Below are positions 7,009 to 14,483 of a DNA stretch of 14,804 bases, piece by piece. Under the pieces are notes generated by a model, which had not been told where the DNA came from, did not search any database, and saw nothing but the letters and a program-made list of their open reading frames with translations. The position numbers were made by a program, and so were the translations under genes. The stretch comes from Bacteroidales bacterium (GTDB taxonomy: Bacteria > Bacteroidota > Bacteroidia > Bacteroidales > VadinHA17). The first letter of the stretch is position 1. Each line of letters begins with the position of its first letter. The DNA is taken from assembly GCA_003162595.1 (NCBI GenBank), contig PMNJ01000353.1, positions 33,543 to 48,346 of the forward strand, given 5' to 3'.

Positions 7009-7910
7009 AAATTAATCAGGTCATAGAAAAGTTCTTCTGGATTATCCTCATAATGGGGATCTTGCTCGGAATATGGCAACCGGTTGCGTTTGAAACCCCG
7101 AAGTTTCTGCCTAAGATTTTACTGGGTATGATGTTGTTCTTTGTCTTCCTGAAAATTGATGCGCTTGAGATAATTGAAAAAATGAGGAATTTCAAACTGA
7201 TGATATATATTTCATTGGTTTATATGATCATCATCCCGCTTCTTTTTTTTCTGCTGTTCAACATTTTTGACAGACAGCTGGCACTGGGAATCCTTCTTTT
7301 GACAGCAATGCCGGCAGGAGTCTCAACTCCTGCGCTGACGGATATCCTTAAAGGCAACATTTCACTTGCAATGAGCATTGCAATTGTTACCCAGGTTATT
7401 GCACCTTTCACAGTTCCCCTTTTGTTCTGGATGATAGGAACCAAAGGTCTTGATATAAATAAATTACTGCTATTCAAGGATATCTCAATTTTGGTTTTCT
7501 CACCGTTGATACTGGCGCAGGTTATTAAGAAGTACTTTCCGACAGTTATAAATAGAACTCAGCATCTTTTCACCTCTGCAAATATTTTTCTGCTCTTTGC
7601 TTTTGTCTATGTTGCTATTTCTTCGCAGAGGAATATTATACTAGGCAATCCGGTCAACCTTTTATGGAAAACTTCTATACTCTATCTGGTATTCATTATA
7701 CTGCATGCGGTAGGATATTTTATTTGTTACAGGGAAAGTAAAGAGAATAAAATTGCCTTGTCGATTACTTGTGCCTATATGAATAACGGACTGGCAATAG
7801 TTCTGGCATCAACATATTTTGGAGCCGGCATACTTGTCTTGATGGTTCTTTCAGAAATTCCGTGGAATACACTTCTTGCCCCATTTAAAAGGATCCTCAG
7901 ATACCTTTAA
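7005..7910 (+). CDS. BASS-family (bile acid:sodium symporter) transporter
   Basis: This 301-residue integral membrane protein has about nine or ten hydrophobic segments and few charged residues outside loops. It carries BASS/SBF signatures: TAMPAGVSTPALTDILKGN (100-118) followed by an amphipathic crossover stretch (SIAIVTQVIAPFTVPLL), and AYMNNGLAIVLASTYFG (257-273), corresponding to the two crossing-helix regions. Family members move organic anions such as bile acids, pantoate or pyruvate with Na+. The substrate is unknown. The arsenite carrier ACR3 is a distant relative but lacks this pattern. The gene appears single, preceded by a palindrome and minicistron. Confidence 0.85.
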   Translation: MKINQVIEKFFWIILIMGILLGIWQPVAFETPKFLPKILLGMMLFFVFLKIDALEIIEKMRNFKLMIYISLVYMIIIPLLFFLLFNIFDRQLALGILLLTAMPAGVSTPALTDILKGNISLAMSIAIVTQVIAPFTVPLLFWMIGTKGLDINKLLLFKDISILVFSPLILAQVIKKYFPTVINRTQHLFTSANIFLLFAFVYVAISSQRNIILGNPVNLLWKTSILYLVFIILHAVGYFICYRESKENKIALSITCAYMNNGLAIVLASTYFGAGILVLMVLSEIPWNTLLAPFKRILRYL

Positions 7911-7938
7911 CAAGTACTTAGAACTGGCTCATTGTCTA

Positions 7939-7989
7939 TTCTCCCCCTCTCCCCTTCTTCGTTTCTCCCACTCTCCCTTCCCATTCTCC
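7939..7989. repeat. Pyrimidine-rich tract
   Basis: 48 of 51 bases are C or T on the + strand, rich in CTCCC and CTCTC units. It lies between the transporter and the aldo/keto reductase. It may be non-B DNA or a decayed simple repeat. The rest of 7911-8069 shows nothing identifiable. Confidence 0.5.
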
Positions 7990-8069
7990 AATTCGGATTT
8001 TCAGGAATGAATTGTTTGATTTTCGTAATTTATTATTTTGTTTTCGTTATTAATGTTCTGTTTCAGATT

Positions 8070-8077
8070 TATCTTTG
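8070..8077 (+). promoter_or_regulatory. -7 promoter box of the aldo/keto reductase gene
   Basis: TATCTTTG matches the Bacteroidota -7 consensus TAnnTTTG. No proper -33 TTG is found at the usual distance; the nearest candidates are TTTTCG ending at 8046 and TTTTG ending at 8040. The box overlaps a possible TTG start at 8075, which argues for the ATG at 8102. Confidence 0.5.
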
Positions 8078-8101
8078 TACTCTAATTATAAACGCATAAT
8101 T

Positions 8102-9094
8102 ATGGAAACAAAAATTCAAAAACGCAAATTAGGAAAGAGCAACCTTGAAGTCTCGGCCCTGGGGCTTGGTTGTATGGGAATGAGCTTTGGCTACGGAACT
8201 ATTGCTGATAAAAAGGAGATGATTAAACTTATTCATAAAGCAGTAGAAAGCGGTGTTACCTTTTTCGATACTGCTGAAGCTTATGGACCGTTTATTAATG
8301 AAGAACTTGTCGGAGAAGCGCTGGCTCCTTTTCGCAGTAAAGTGGTGATAGCCACAAAATTTGGCTTCGACACAACCGGAGCTTCTGCACTTGACAGTCG
8401 CCCGGAACATATCAGACAAGTTGCTGAGGCTTCTCTAAAAAGGCTCAGGGTAGATGTTATTGATTTATTCTACCAGCATCGGGTTGACCCGAACGTACCT
8501 ATTGAAGACGTTGCGGGTGCAGTGAAAGACCTTATTAAAGAAGGAAAAGTGAAACACTTCGGTCTTTCCGAAGCAGGTGTGAAGATAATCCGTCGTGCTC
8601 ATTCTGTTCAGCCTGTTACAGCACTTCAAAGCGAATATTCTCTATGGTGGCGTGAACCAGAAGCAGAAATACTACCCACTCTCGAAGAACTTGGAATTGG
8701 CTTTGTACCGTTTAGCCCACTTGGCAAGGGTTTTCTGACAGGAAAAATGGACCAGAACACAACTTTCGACAGTAAAGACTTCCGCAGCACTGTTCCTCGT
8801 TTATCGGCAGAAAACCTTAAAGCAAACCAGGCATTTGTAGATTTGCTGGTACAAGTTGCACAACGGAAAAATGCTACACCTGCTCAAATTGCACTCGCAT
8901 GGTTACTTGCACAAAAACCATGGATTGTTCCGATTCCGGGCACTACTAAGTTGCATCGTTTAAAGGAGAATCTTGGAGCTGTTGCAGTAGAACTCTCATA
9001 TGAGGAACTTCAGGAAATAAACACCGTATCATCAAAAATCAAGGTTCAGGGTGATAGATATTCAGGTGGTAATGCGAAATTGATTAATCGCTAG
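8102..9094 (+). CDS. Aldo/keto reductase
   Basis: This 330-residue cytoplasmic (alpha/beta)8-barrel enzyme reduces aldehydes or ketones with NAD(P)H. The catalytic tetrad is visible: Asp56 and Tyr61 in FDTAEAYG, Lys86 in ATKFG, and His126 in YQHRVD. The GLGCMGMSFGYG N-terminus, the LQSEYSLWWREPE segment and the C-terminal IPGTTKLHRLKENLGA cofactor loop are typical of the AKR13 or YakC-like branch. I start the protein at ATG 8102 (METKIQKRKLG) because an upstream in-frame TTG at 8075 lies inside the promoter -7 box. Its 3' end overlaps the remnant of a flavodoxin-like gene by a few bases. The substrate is unknown. Confidence 0.92.
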   Translation: METKIQKRKLGKSNLEVSALGLGCMGMSFGYGTIADKKEMIKLIHKAVESGVTFFDTAEAYGPFINEELVGEALAPFRSKVVIATKFGFDTTGASALDSRPEHIRQVAEASLKRLRVDVIDLFYQHRVDPNVPIEDVAGAVKDLIKEGKVKHFGLSEAGVKIIRRAHSVQPVTALQSEYSLWWREPEAEILPTLEELGIGFVPFSPLGKGFLTGKMDQNTTFDSKDFRSTVPRLSAENLKANQAFVDLLVQVAQRKNATPAQIALAWLLAQKPWIVPIPGTTKLHRLKENLGAVAVELSYEELQEINTVSSKIKVQGDRYSGGNAKLINR

Positions 9095-9210
9095 AATCAA
9101 AATTAAATGAAGAAAAAGGTATAATCTACGGAATCGGAACCTGGGACAAAGGAGAAATAAAAGACATGCCTGTAATGGAAGAAGCGTATGAAATGGGGAA
9201 AGCTGTTTAA
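9088..9210 (+). pseudogene. 3' remnant of a flavodoxin-like gene
   Basis: In another frame, an open stretch runs from inside the aldo/keto reductase stop region to TAA at 9208-9210, giving 40 residues. They include GIIYGIGTWDKGEIKDMPVM and EEAYEMGKAV. This looks like the C-terminal end of a flavodoxin or FMN-reductase family protein (KGEIKDMP...EEAYEMGK type). There is no suitable start and the rest of the domain, including the FMN phosphate loop, is missing. A deletion probably fused the reductase's 3' end to the tail of a former downstream neighbour. The family assignment rests on pattern memory. Confidence 0.5.
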
Positions 9211-9214
9211 AAGT

Positions 9215-9281
9215 CCTTTGTGTACCTTCGTGGTAAAAGCTATAATATTAACCACAAAGGATCACGAATACATGCACAAAG
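9215..9281. repeat. Imperfect inverted repeat (CTTTGTG/CACAAAG type)
   Basis: CCTTCGTGGT 9225-9234 pairs with ACCACAAAGG 9251-9260 at 9 of 10 positions around a 16-nt AT-rich loop. Flanking CTTTGTG 9216-9222 faces CACAAAG 9275-9281. It sits between the gene remnant and the next gene and looks like a dispersed intergenic dyad or a small decayed element. Confidence 0.5.
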
Positions 9282-9327
9282 TAACACAAATGGGGAAATC
9301 AATATTAAAAAATTGGAGGATTGAACT

Positions 9328-10080
9328 ATGAGTATATCTGAAACAGCCATTAAAAACCACGAAGAACTTTGGCCAAATTACAAATCGCGAGCCATGCAAA
9401 CCGACCCGGAATTGATTGAATTATTTGACAACTTTGCTTTCGACGAGGTAATTAGCTATGGCAATCTGGATACAAAAACCCGGGTCATGATGATTTTAGG
9501 TTCCACAATAGCCTGTCAGGCTCAGGGAGAATTCAAAATGATGGTGAACGCAGCACTGAACGTTGGTGTCACTCCTGTTGAAATAAAAGAGATATTGTAC
9601 CAGTCGGTTCCGTATGTGGGTATTTCTAAAGTGGTGGATTTTATCTATTTAACAAATGAAATATTTACTGAACGGGGGATTGCCCTACCAATCGAAGGCC
9701 AATCTACAACCACCCCGGAAACCCGATATGAAAAGGGATTGAAAGTCCAAAAAGAAATCTTTGGAGAAACAGTTGATAAGATGTATGAAAAATCACCCAA
9801 AAATCAACTTCACATTCAGAAATATTTATCGGCAAATTGTTTTGGTGATTACTACACGCGAAAAGGGCTGAATATAAAAACAAGAGAACTTCTTACACTT
9901 TCCATGCTCGTTGCTTTAGGAGGAACTGAACCTCAAATAAAAGGTCATATTCAGGGTAATATCAATGTTGGTAATGATAAAGAAACACTTCTTAGCGTAA
10001 TGACCCAATTGCTACCATATGTGGGATACCCAAGAACTTTAAATGCAATAAAATGCTTAAATGAAGTAATACCTGAATAA
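9328..10080 (+). CDS. Carboxymuconolactone decarboxylase family protein, two domains
   Basis: This 250-residue protein is a tandem of two CMD/AhpD-like all-helical domains (about 27-113 and 150-245). Domain 1 has DTKTRVMMILGSTIACQAQGEF and PVEIKEILYQSVPYVG. Domain 2 has IKTRELLTLSMLVALGG, H207 in IKGHIQGNINVG and LLPYVGYPRTLNAI. The AhpD-type CxxC redox pair is absent; domain 1 has a lone Cys63, so a peroxidase-partner role is unlikely. Members of this branch are often neighbours of aldo/keto reductases, flavodoxins and cupins, matching the context here, but their reaction is mostly unproven. The start is supported by TTGGAGG about 10 nt upstream. Confidence 0.85.
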   Translation: MSISETAIKNHEELWPNYKSRAMQTDPELIELFDNFAFDEVISYGNLDTKTRVMMILGSTIACQAQGEFKMMVNAALNVGVTPVEIKEILYQSVPYVGISKVVDFIYLTNEIFTERGIALPIEGQSTTTPETRYEKGLKVQKEIFGETVDKMYEKSPKNQLHIQKYLSANCFGDYYTRKGLNIKTRELLTLSMLVALGGTEPQIKGHIQGNINVGNDKETLLSVMTQLLPYVGYPRTLNAIKCLNEVIPE

Positions 10081-10224
10081 TTGATAGAAAATTTGTTAAA
10101 AAATAATAAAATTGTACCTGGTGTGTCTCAGATCAGTCAAACTATTGCATAATAGTTTTTATATTAGAAGCTTCAGATTCTTTAACATAAAACATCAACT
10201 ATAAAATCGAAAGGAGTAAGGAAA

Positions 10225-11523
10225 ATGAAACAAATTAAGATGTTTATTCCGGTGTTTGTCTTATTAGTTTGCATATCAAATATCTATGCACAGGACTGGC
10301 CCCAGTATCTTGGGCCCAATGGAAATAGTTCATCAACCCAGAAAAATATTTTACGCTCCTGGCCTCAGCAAGGGCCCGAAGTTTTATGGACTGCTAATGT
10401 GGGCATCGGTTATGGTGGACCAGTAATCAAAAACGGTAAGGTCTATTTACTCGATAGGGATGACAAGGTTGGCGATAAACTGAGGTGTTTCGACCTTTCC
10501 AGTGGAAAAGAACTCTGGAATTTTGGTTATGATGCTCCCGGATCTGTTATGTTTCCCGGCTCGCGAAGTGTCCCGATAATAGACGGAAATCTGATTTATT
10601 CATGCGGTCCATACGGAAACCTGTATTGTATAGACATCAACACGCACAAGCCAGTATGGAACAAGAATGTTTGGACGGATTTCGGCGGTGGTGAAATTCC
10701 CAGATGGGCAATCACACAGTGTCCATTAGTTTACGGCGATTTGCTTATTTTGGCTTCACAAGCTCCTAAGGCAGGGGTAGTAGCTTATGAAAAGCTCACC
10801 GGTAAAGTTAAATGGACAACTCCGTCTCTTGGAGAAGTCGGATATGTTAGTCCGGCATTAGTAAAAGTTGGAAAAGAGAGCCATGTTATTATGATAACAT
10901 CTTCAGCTGGTCGTGGAGAAAGTGCCAGTGGCGGTAAAGTCGTTGGAATTGACCCGCTTACCGGGAAAGTGCTTTGGGAATATACGAACTGGCAATGTGG
11001 AATTCCGGTACCCGGTGCAGTAGATGCCGGGGAAGGCAGAGTGCTGATTACAGGAGGATACCAGGCCGGTGCTGCAATGATTAAAATTGAGAAAAAAGCA
11101 GATGGCAGCTTCGGTGTTAAAGAACTTTACAAAAATCCTGATTTCGGTGCACATACGCAACCTCCGGTTCTGGTTAATGGTTATTTTTATGCTCAATATA
11201 CAACCAACGAAAGAAAAGACGGCCTGGTTTGTATGAGTATGGACGGCCAGATTAAATGGAAAACCGGAAGGTCTCCATTATTTGATAAGGGTGGTATGAT
11301 TCTCGCCGATGGGTTGCTTATCAGCACCGATGGCAGCAGTAAGCTGTATCTTATTGAGCCTGATCCTTCAGCCTTTAAGCTAATTGCAACATCAGAATTG
11401 CTCAAACCAGAACCTGGCGATAAAAGATCTCCAAATCAAAACTGGGCACCACTGGCACTTGCTGATGGCAAGCTCCTTATTCGGGATCAAAGCCGGTTAA
11501 TGTGTGTCAAAGTTTCTAAGTGA
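10225..11523 (+). CDS. Secreted PQQ-like beta-propeller protein
   Basis: This 432-residue protein has a signal peptide (1 to about 22, cleavage near IYA/QD) followed by DWPQYLGPNGN, a common opening for secreted PQQ-type propellers. Several blade repeats follow, each with a V(Y/L)xLD...G(K)xLW pattern: YLLDRDD..LRCFDLSSGKELWNF, LYCIDINTHKPVWN, VVAYEKLTGKVKWTT, VVGIDPLTGKVLWEY and LVCMSMDGQIKWKT. Such proteins act in the periplasm or at the cell surface as scaffolds (BamB-like) or, rarely, as quinoprotein dehydrogenases. No PQQ-enzyme catalytic signature is evident, so a binding role is likelier. AAAGGAG lies just upstream of the ATG. The cupin gene follows after 29 nt and is probably co-transcribed. 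Confidence 0.8.
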   Translation: MKQIKMFIPVFVLLVCISNIYAQDWPQYLGPNGNSSSTQKNILRSWPQQGPEVLWTANVGIGYGGPVIKNGKVYLLDRDDKVGDKLRCFDLSSGKELWNFGYDAPGSVMFPGSRSVPIIDGNLIYSCGPYGNLYCIDINTHKPVWNKNVWTDFGGGEIPRWAITQCPLVYGDLLILASQAPKAGVVAYEKLTGKVKWTTPSLGEVGYVSPALVKVGKESHVIMITSSAGRGESASGGKVVGIDPLTGKVLWEYTNWQCGIPVPGAVDAGEGRVLITGGYQAGAAMIKIEKKADGSFGVKELYKNPDFGAHTQPPVLVNGYFYAQYTTNERKDGLVCMSMDGQIKWKTGRSPLFDKGGMILADGLLISTDGSSKLYLIEPDPSAFKLIATSELLKPEPGDKRSPNQNWAPLALADGKLLIRDQSRLMCVKVSK

Positions 11524-11552
11524 TTTTAAAATTAACTAAATAACCGTACAAA

Positions 11553-11942
11553 ATGGAACAGCAAAAGAAATACAGTGTAACAGAACTTGGTCCATCGGAA
11601 AGTATCGGCAGAGTGATGCTGAAAGACACTCTGTCCCTCACAGGTGCGGAGATCTCAGCCAATCGTATGCCAGCCGGAAAATCCAGCCCCTTTGCCCATG
11701 CACATAAAAGAAATGAGGAAATATACCTTTTCACGGAGGGGAAAGGTTTATTCTGGCTCGACGGAGAGATCCTTCATGTAAAAGAGGGCAGTTCAGTCAG
11801 GGTTTCTCCCGCCACCGTCAGGTGCCTTAAAGCTGATGATAATATATCTTTGTCATACTTCTGCATCCAGGTGGATGAGGGATCGCTTGTTCAGGCTACG
11901 CGTGACGACGGCATTCGTTCAGATATAAAACCGGAATGGTAA
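11553..11942 (+). CDS. Cupin domain protein
   Basis: This 129-residue single-domain cupin is of typical length. Motif 1 is intact: H49 and H51 with the following Glu in AHAHKRNEEIYLFTEGKG, ending in the conserved glycine. In motif 2 (GSSVRVSPATVRCLKADDN, about 79-97) the usual metal-binding His after Pro-x-x-x is replaced by Arg90. Metal binding would therefore rest on three ligands or be altered, so it may bind a ligand rather than catalyse. Small cupins of this sort can be isomerases, dioxygenases or sugar-binding proteins; none can be chosen. It lies 29 nt after the propeller gene and has no clear ribosome site. Confidence 0.85.
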   Translation: MEQQKKYSVTELGPSESIGRVMLKDTLSLTGAEISANRMPAGKSSPFAHAHKRNEEIYLFTEGKGLFWLDGEILHVKEGSSVRVSPATVRCLKADDNISLSYFCIQVDEGSLVQATRDDGIRSDIKPEW

Positions 11943-11948
11943 ATTCAG

Positions 11949-11977
11949 GACTACTAAATCTTTTATTTAGTACAGTC
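11949..11977 (+). terminator. Hairpin after the cupin gene
   Basis: ACTAAAT 11953-11959 pairs with ATTTAGT 11965-11971 (5-nt loop), and GACT 11949-11952 with AGTC 11974-11977 across a 2-nt bulge. It starts 7 nt after the stop codon. The following sequence is only mildly T-rich, so it is a weak terminator or 3' end structure, backed up by element copy C. Confidence 0.4.
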
Positions 11978-11999
11978 TTATGGACCTAAAAAAAGGCTG

Positions 12000-12082
12000 G
12001 TTACAACTTTTGACCGATCGTGGTACAATATAGGAGAAGAGGTCATTTACGACTTCTTTCTTTTTTTAATATCCCCAGTACC
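12000..12082 (+). repeat. Intergenic element, copy C
   Basis: The head (12000-12026) starts GTTACAACTTTTG and ends CGTGGTAC, matching copy B at 22 of 27 positions. A hairpin and T-run follow, then GTACC (12078-12082), the exact complement of GGTAC (12022-12026). ATAT at 12028-12031 could also pair with a second ATAT just after the T-run. The paired sequences differ from those of copies A and B while the arrangement is kept. The remaining sequence to 12217 contains only a weak TTCTAA/TTAGAA dyad. Confidence 0.6.
12036..12067 (+). terminator. Terminator-like hairpin of copy C
   Basis: GAAGAGGTC 12036-12044 pairs with GACTTCTTT 12051-12059 (9 pairs, two of them G-U, 6-nt loop), followed by CTTTTTTT. 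It is suitable for ending the propeller-cupin transcript. Confidence 0.5.
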
Positions 12083-12217
12083 TTACCAGCATTGAAGATA
12101 ACCTGTTTGAATATTGTGAATGGAGTGTTTGCAACCAAAGTCAGATATTATTTTCTAATTTTAAGCTTTAGAATTAATTGAAGATTTACCTATTTGATTA
12201 ACAAAATCTGAAACCCG

Positions 12218-13324
12218 ATGGGAAAGAAATTTATTCCGTTTGCAGTGCTGGAAAAATTTATGGTGAACGTTATGGTAAAGGCAGGTATTCCGGAAGCAGA
12301 TGCCAAAATAGTTGGTGATGTCTTGCTTAAGGCCGACAAGCTTGGATTTGACTCCCATGGAGTAAACCGATTTAAAAGCATATACCTTGACCGGATTAAA
12401 GAAGGCATACTAAATCCTGTTACCAATTATAAAATCATAAAAGAGGGGCCCACAACGGCTGTCATAGATGGCCAAAATGGAATGGGCCATGTTATAGCAT
12501 ACAACGCCATGAGGCTGGCAATTGAAAAAGCAAAAAAGTTTGGCATGGGTATGGTAACTGTTCGTAACTCAAGCCACTATGGCTTTGCCGGATATTACCC
12601 GTTGATGGCAGTGAGGGAAAACATGATTGGCATCACAGGTACCAACGCGCGACCATCGATTGCTCCAACTTTTGGTGTGGAAAACATGCTGGGAACCAAT
12701 CCTATGACCTTCGGTATACCAAGTGATGAGTCCTTTCCGTTTTTGCTTGACTGTGCCACGTCAATTACTCAAAGAGGGAAAGTTGAGCTTTATGCCCGCG
12801 AGGGAAAGAATTTGCCCAAAGGATGGGTAATTGATAAAAATGGCAAAAGCAAGACCAATTCAGCCGAAGTGCTAAAAGATCTTATTTCAGGTAATGCTGC
12901 TCTAACCCCGCTCGGCGGAGTGGGTGAAGAAACCGGCGGATATAAGGGTTATGGATATGCCACTGTGGTGGAGATTCTCTCAGCAGCGTTACAGCAAGGC
13001 TCTTTCATGAAGATGCTTATCGGCTCTAAAAATGGAAAGAAAGTCCCATATTCTGTGGGGCACTTCTTCATTGTCATAGATATTAGTGCTTTTACCGATC
13101 CTGAGGATTTTAAAAAGACCACAGGTAATATTCTGCGTGAACTCAGGGCTTCAAAGAAAATGCCAGGTCAAACCCGTATTTATACCGCCGGCGAAAAAGA
13201 AAATGACACCTGGCTGCAAAGAAAAGATAAAGGCGTACCTTTTAATGATGAACTGCTGGAAGAATTTCGTGTATTATGCAATACTTACGACCAGAATGAA
13301 TATCTGCCTTATTTTGAAGGCTGA
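12218..13324 (+). CDS. LDH2/MDH2-type malate/L-lactate dehydrogenase family oxidoreductase
   Basis: This 368-residue cytoplasmic enzyme is of normal length for the NAD(P)-dependent LDH2/MDH2 family, which is unrelated to Rossmann-type LDH. It carries FDSHGVNR (44-51), the catalytic His120 in NSSHYGFAGYY, LGTNPMTFGIP (159-168), DCATS and GYKGYGYATVVEILSAAL. The family reversibly reduces 2-oxoacids (malate, lactate, sulfolactate, ureidoglycolate, 2,3-diketogulonate), so the substrate is open. The ATG is preceded by no clear ribosome site, but the N-terminus matches relatives in length. The old yellow enzyme gene begins 30 nt after its stop and is likely in the same transcript. Confidence 0.9.
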   Translation: MGKKFIPFAVLEKFMVNVMVKAGIPEADAKIVGDVLLKADKLGFDSHGVNRFKSIYLDRIKEGILNPVTNYKIIKEGPTTAVIDGQNGMGHVIAYNAMRLAIEKAKKFGMGMVTVRNSSHYGFAGYYPLMAVRENMIGITGTNARPSIAPTFGVENMLGTNPMTFGIPSDESFPFLLDCATSITQRGKVELYAREGKNLPKGWVIDKNGKSKTNSAEVLKDLISGNAALTPLGGVGEETGGYKGYGYATVVEILSAALQQGSFMKMLIGSKNGKKVPYSVGHFFIVIDISAFTDPEDFKKTTGNILRELRASKKMPGQTRIYTAGEKENDTWLQRKDKGVPFNDELLEEFRVLCNTYDQNEYLPYFEG

Positions 13325-13354
13325 TTTGATAATTATAATAAATATTTCTTCATT

Positions 13355-14413
13355 ATGTCAAAACTATTTTCTTCTTTAAGCATAAAGAATATCACTTTAA
13401 AAAACAGGATTGTGATGTCGCCTATGTGCCAGTATTCGTCAATAGACGGATTCACCAATGACTGGCACCTGGTTCATCTGGGAAGCAGGGCAGTAGGTGG
13501 GGCCGGATTGATTATTGCAGAGGCAACAGCAGTTTCACCCGAAGGAAGGATCTCGCCTGGTGACGTTGGCCTTTGGAAGGATGAACATATCCACGGGTTA
13601 AGCAGGATTGTCAACTTTATACATCAGCAGGGCTCATTAGCCGGTATCCAGCTTGCCCATGCGGGAAGGAAAGCCTCCTGTGCAGTACCCCGAGAAGGTG
13701 GAAAACAACTCGATAGAAATCATGGCGGATGGCAGACCATTGGCCCCGGCAATATACCGTTCAATGACGGAGAAAGAACTCCTGAATCGTTGAACAAAGA
13801 AGGTATTGATAAGGTCATTTCAGATTTCAAAGCAGCCGCCGGACGAGCCCTGGTCGCCGGTTTTAATGTGATTGAAATTCATAGCGCGCATGGATATCTG
13901 TTGCATGAATTTCTATCGCCCCTCAGCAATCAACGTACTGATGAGTACGGTGGTTCATTTGAGAATCGCACCCGCATGCTACGACAGGTCATCAATGCTG
14001 TTAATTCAGTTTGGCCTGTTGAAAACCCTCTGTTTGTCCGAATATCTTCAACTGACTGGACAGAAGGAGGATGGACTATAGAAGAAAGTGTAAAACTTGC
14101 TTTTATACTTAAAGAAATGGGTGTTGACCTTATAGATTGCTCTTCAGGAGGTAATGTTTATAATGCCAGAATACCACTTGGACCGGGATACCAGGTTCCA
14201 TTCTCAGAAGCAGTGCGAAAAACAGGAATATTGACCGGAGCAGTTGGATTAATAACCACTGTCAGGCAGGCCGAAACAATTCTTCAGGAAGAAAAGGCTG
14301 ATCTTGTGCTGTTTGCCAGGGAGCTACTTAGAAACCCTTATTTCCCATTGTTGGCAGCACGCGAAGAAGGTGTAGAAGTCCCATGGCCGATGCAATATCT
14401 CAGGGCCAGATAA
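13355..14413 (+). CDS. NADH:flavin oxidoreductase, YqjM-type old yellow enzyme
   Basis: This 352-residue FMN-dependent TIM-barrel ene-reductase belongs to the thermophilic-like YqjM class. Visible residues are Cys25 and Tyr27 in SPMCQYSS, QLAHAGRKAS (99-108), the substrate-binding pair His176 and His179 in EIHSAHGYLLHEFLSPLSN, then TDEYGGSFENR. Near the end is LFARELLRNPYF, and the C-terminal PMQYLRAR supplies the Arg reaching the neighbouring subunit in this class. It reduces activated C=C bonds (enones, nitro compounds) with NAD(P)H. It probably forms an operon with the LDH2-type gene 30 nt upstream. The natural substrate is unknown. Confidence 0.92.
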   Translation: MSKLFSSLSIKNITLKNRIVMSPMCQYSSIDGFTNDWHLVHLGSRAVGGAGLIIAEATAVSPEGRISPGDVGLWKDEHIHGLSRIVNFIHQQGSLAGIQLAHAGRKASCAVPREGGKQLDRNHGGWQTIGPGNIPFNDGERTPESLNKEGIDKVISDFKAAAGRALVAGFNVIEIHSAHGYLLHEFLSPLSNQRTDEYGGSFENRTRMLRQVINAVNSVWPVENPLFVRISSTDWTEGGWTIEESVKLAFILKEMGVDLIDCSSGGNVYNARIPLGPGYQVPFSEAVRKTGILTGAVGLITTVRQAETILQEEKADLVLFARELLRNPYFPLLAAREEGVEVPWPMQYLRAR

Positions 14414-14441
14414 TGATGTATCTTAGCCGCATCCATTTGCT

Positions 14442-14481
14442 GAAAAAATCATTTCAAAGAAAGCAGGTTTCTGATTTTTTC
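14442..14481. terminator. Bidirectional terminator between convergent genes
   Basis: GAAAAAATCA 14442-14451 pairs perfectly with TGATTTTTTC 14472-14481 (10 bp, 20-nt loop). It lies 28 nt after the old yellow enzyme stop and 2 nt before the stop codon of the opposing permease. The A-run/T-run symmetry serves both strands. Confidence 0.65.
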
Positions 14482-14483
14482 TA

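Noticed and set aside
8075..8101. TTG start extending the aldo/keto reductase by nine residues
   Set aside because: The TTG lies inside the TATCTTTG promoter box, and the ATG at 8102 gives the normal family N-terminus.
12180..12200. -7 promoter box (TACCTATTTG) before the LDH2-type gene
   Set aside because: The spacing between TA and TTTG is four bases rather than two, so it does not fit the consensus.
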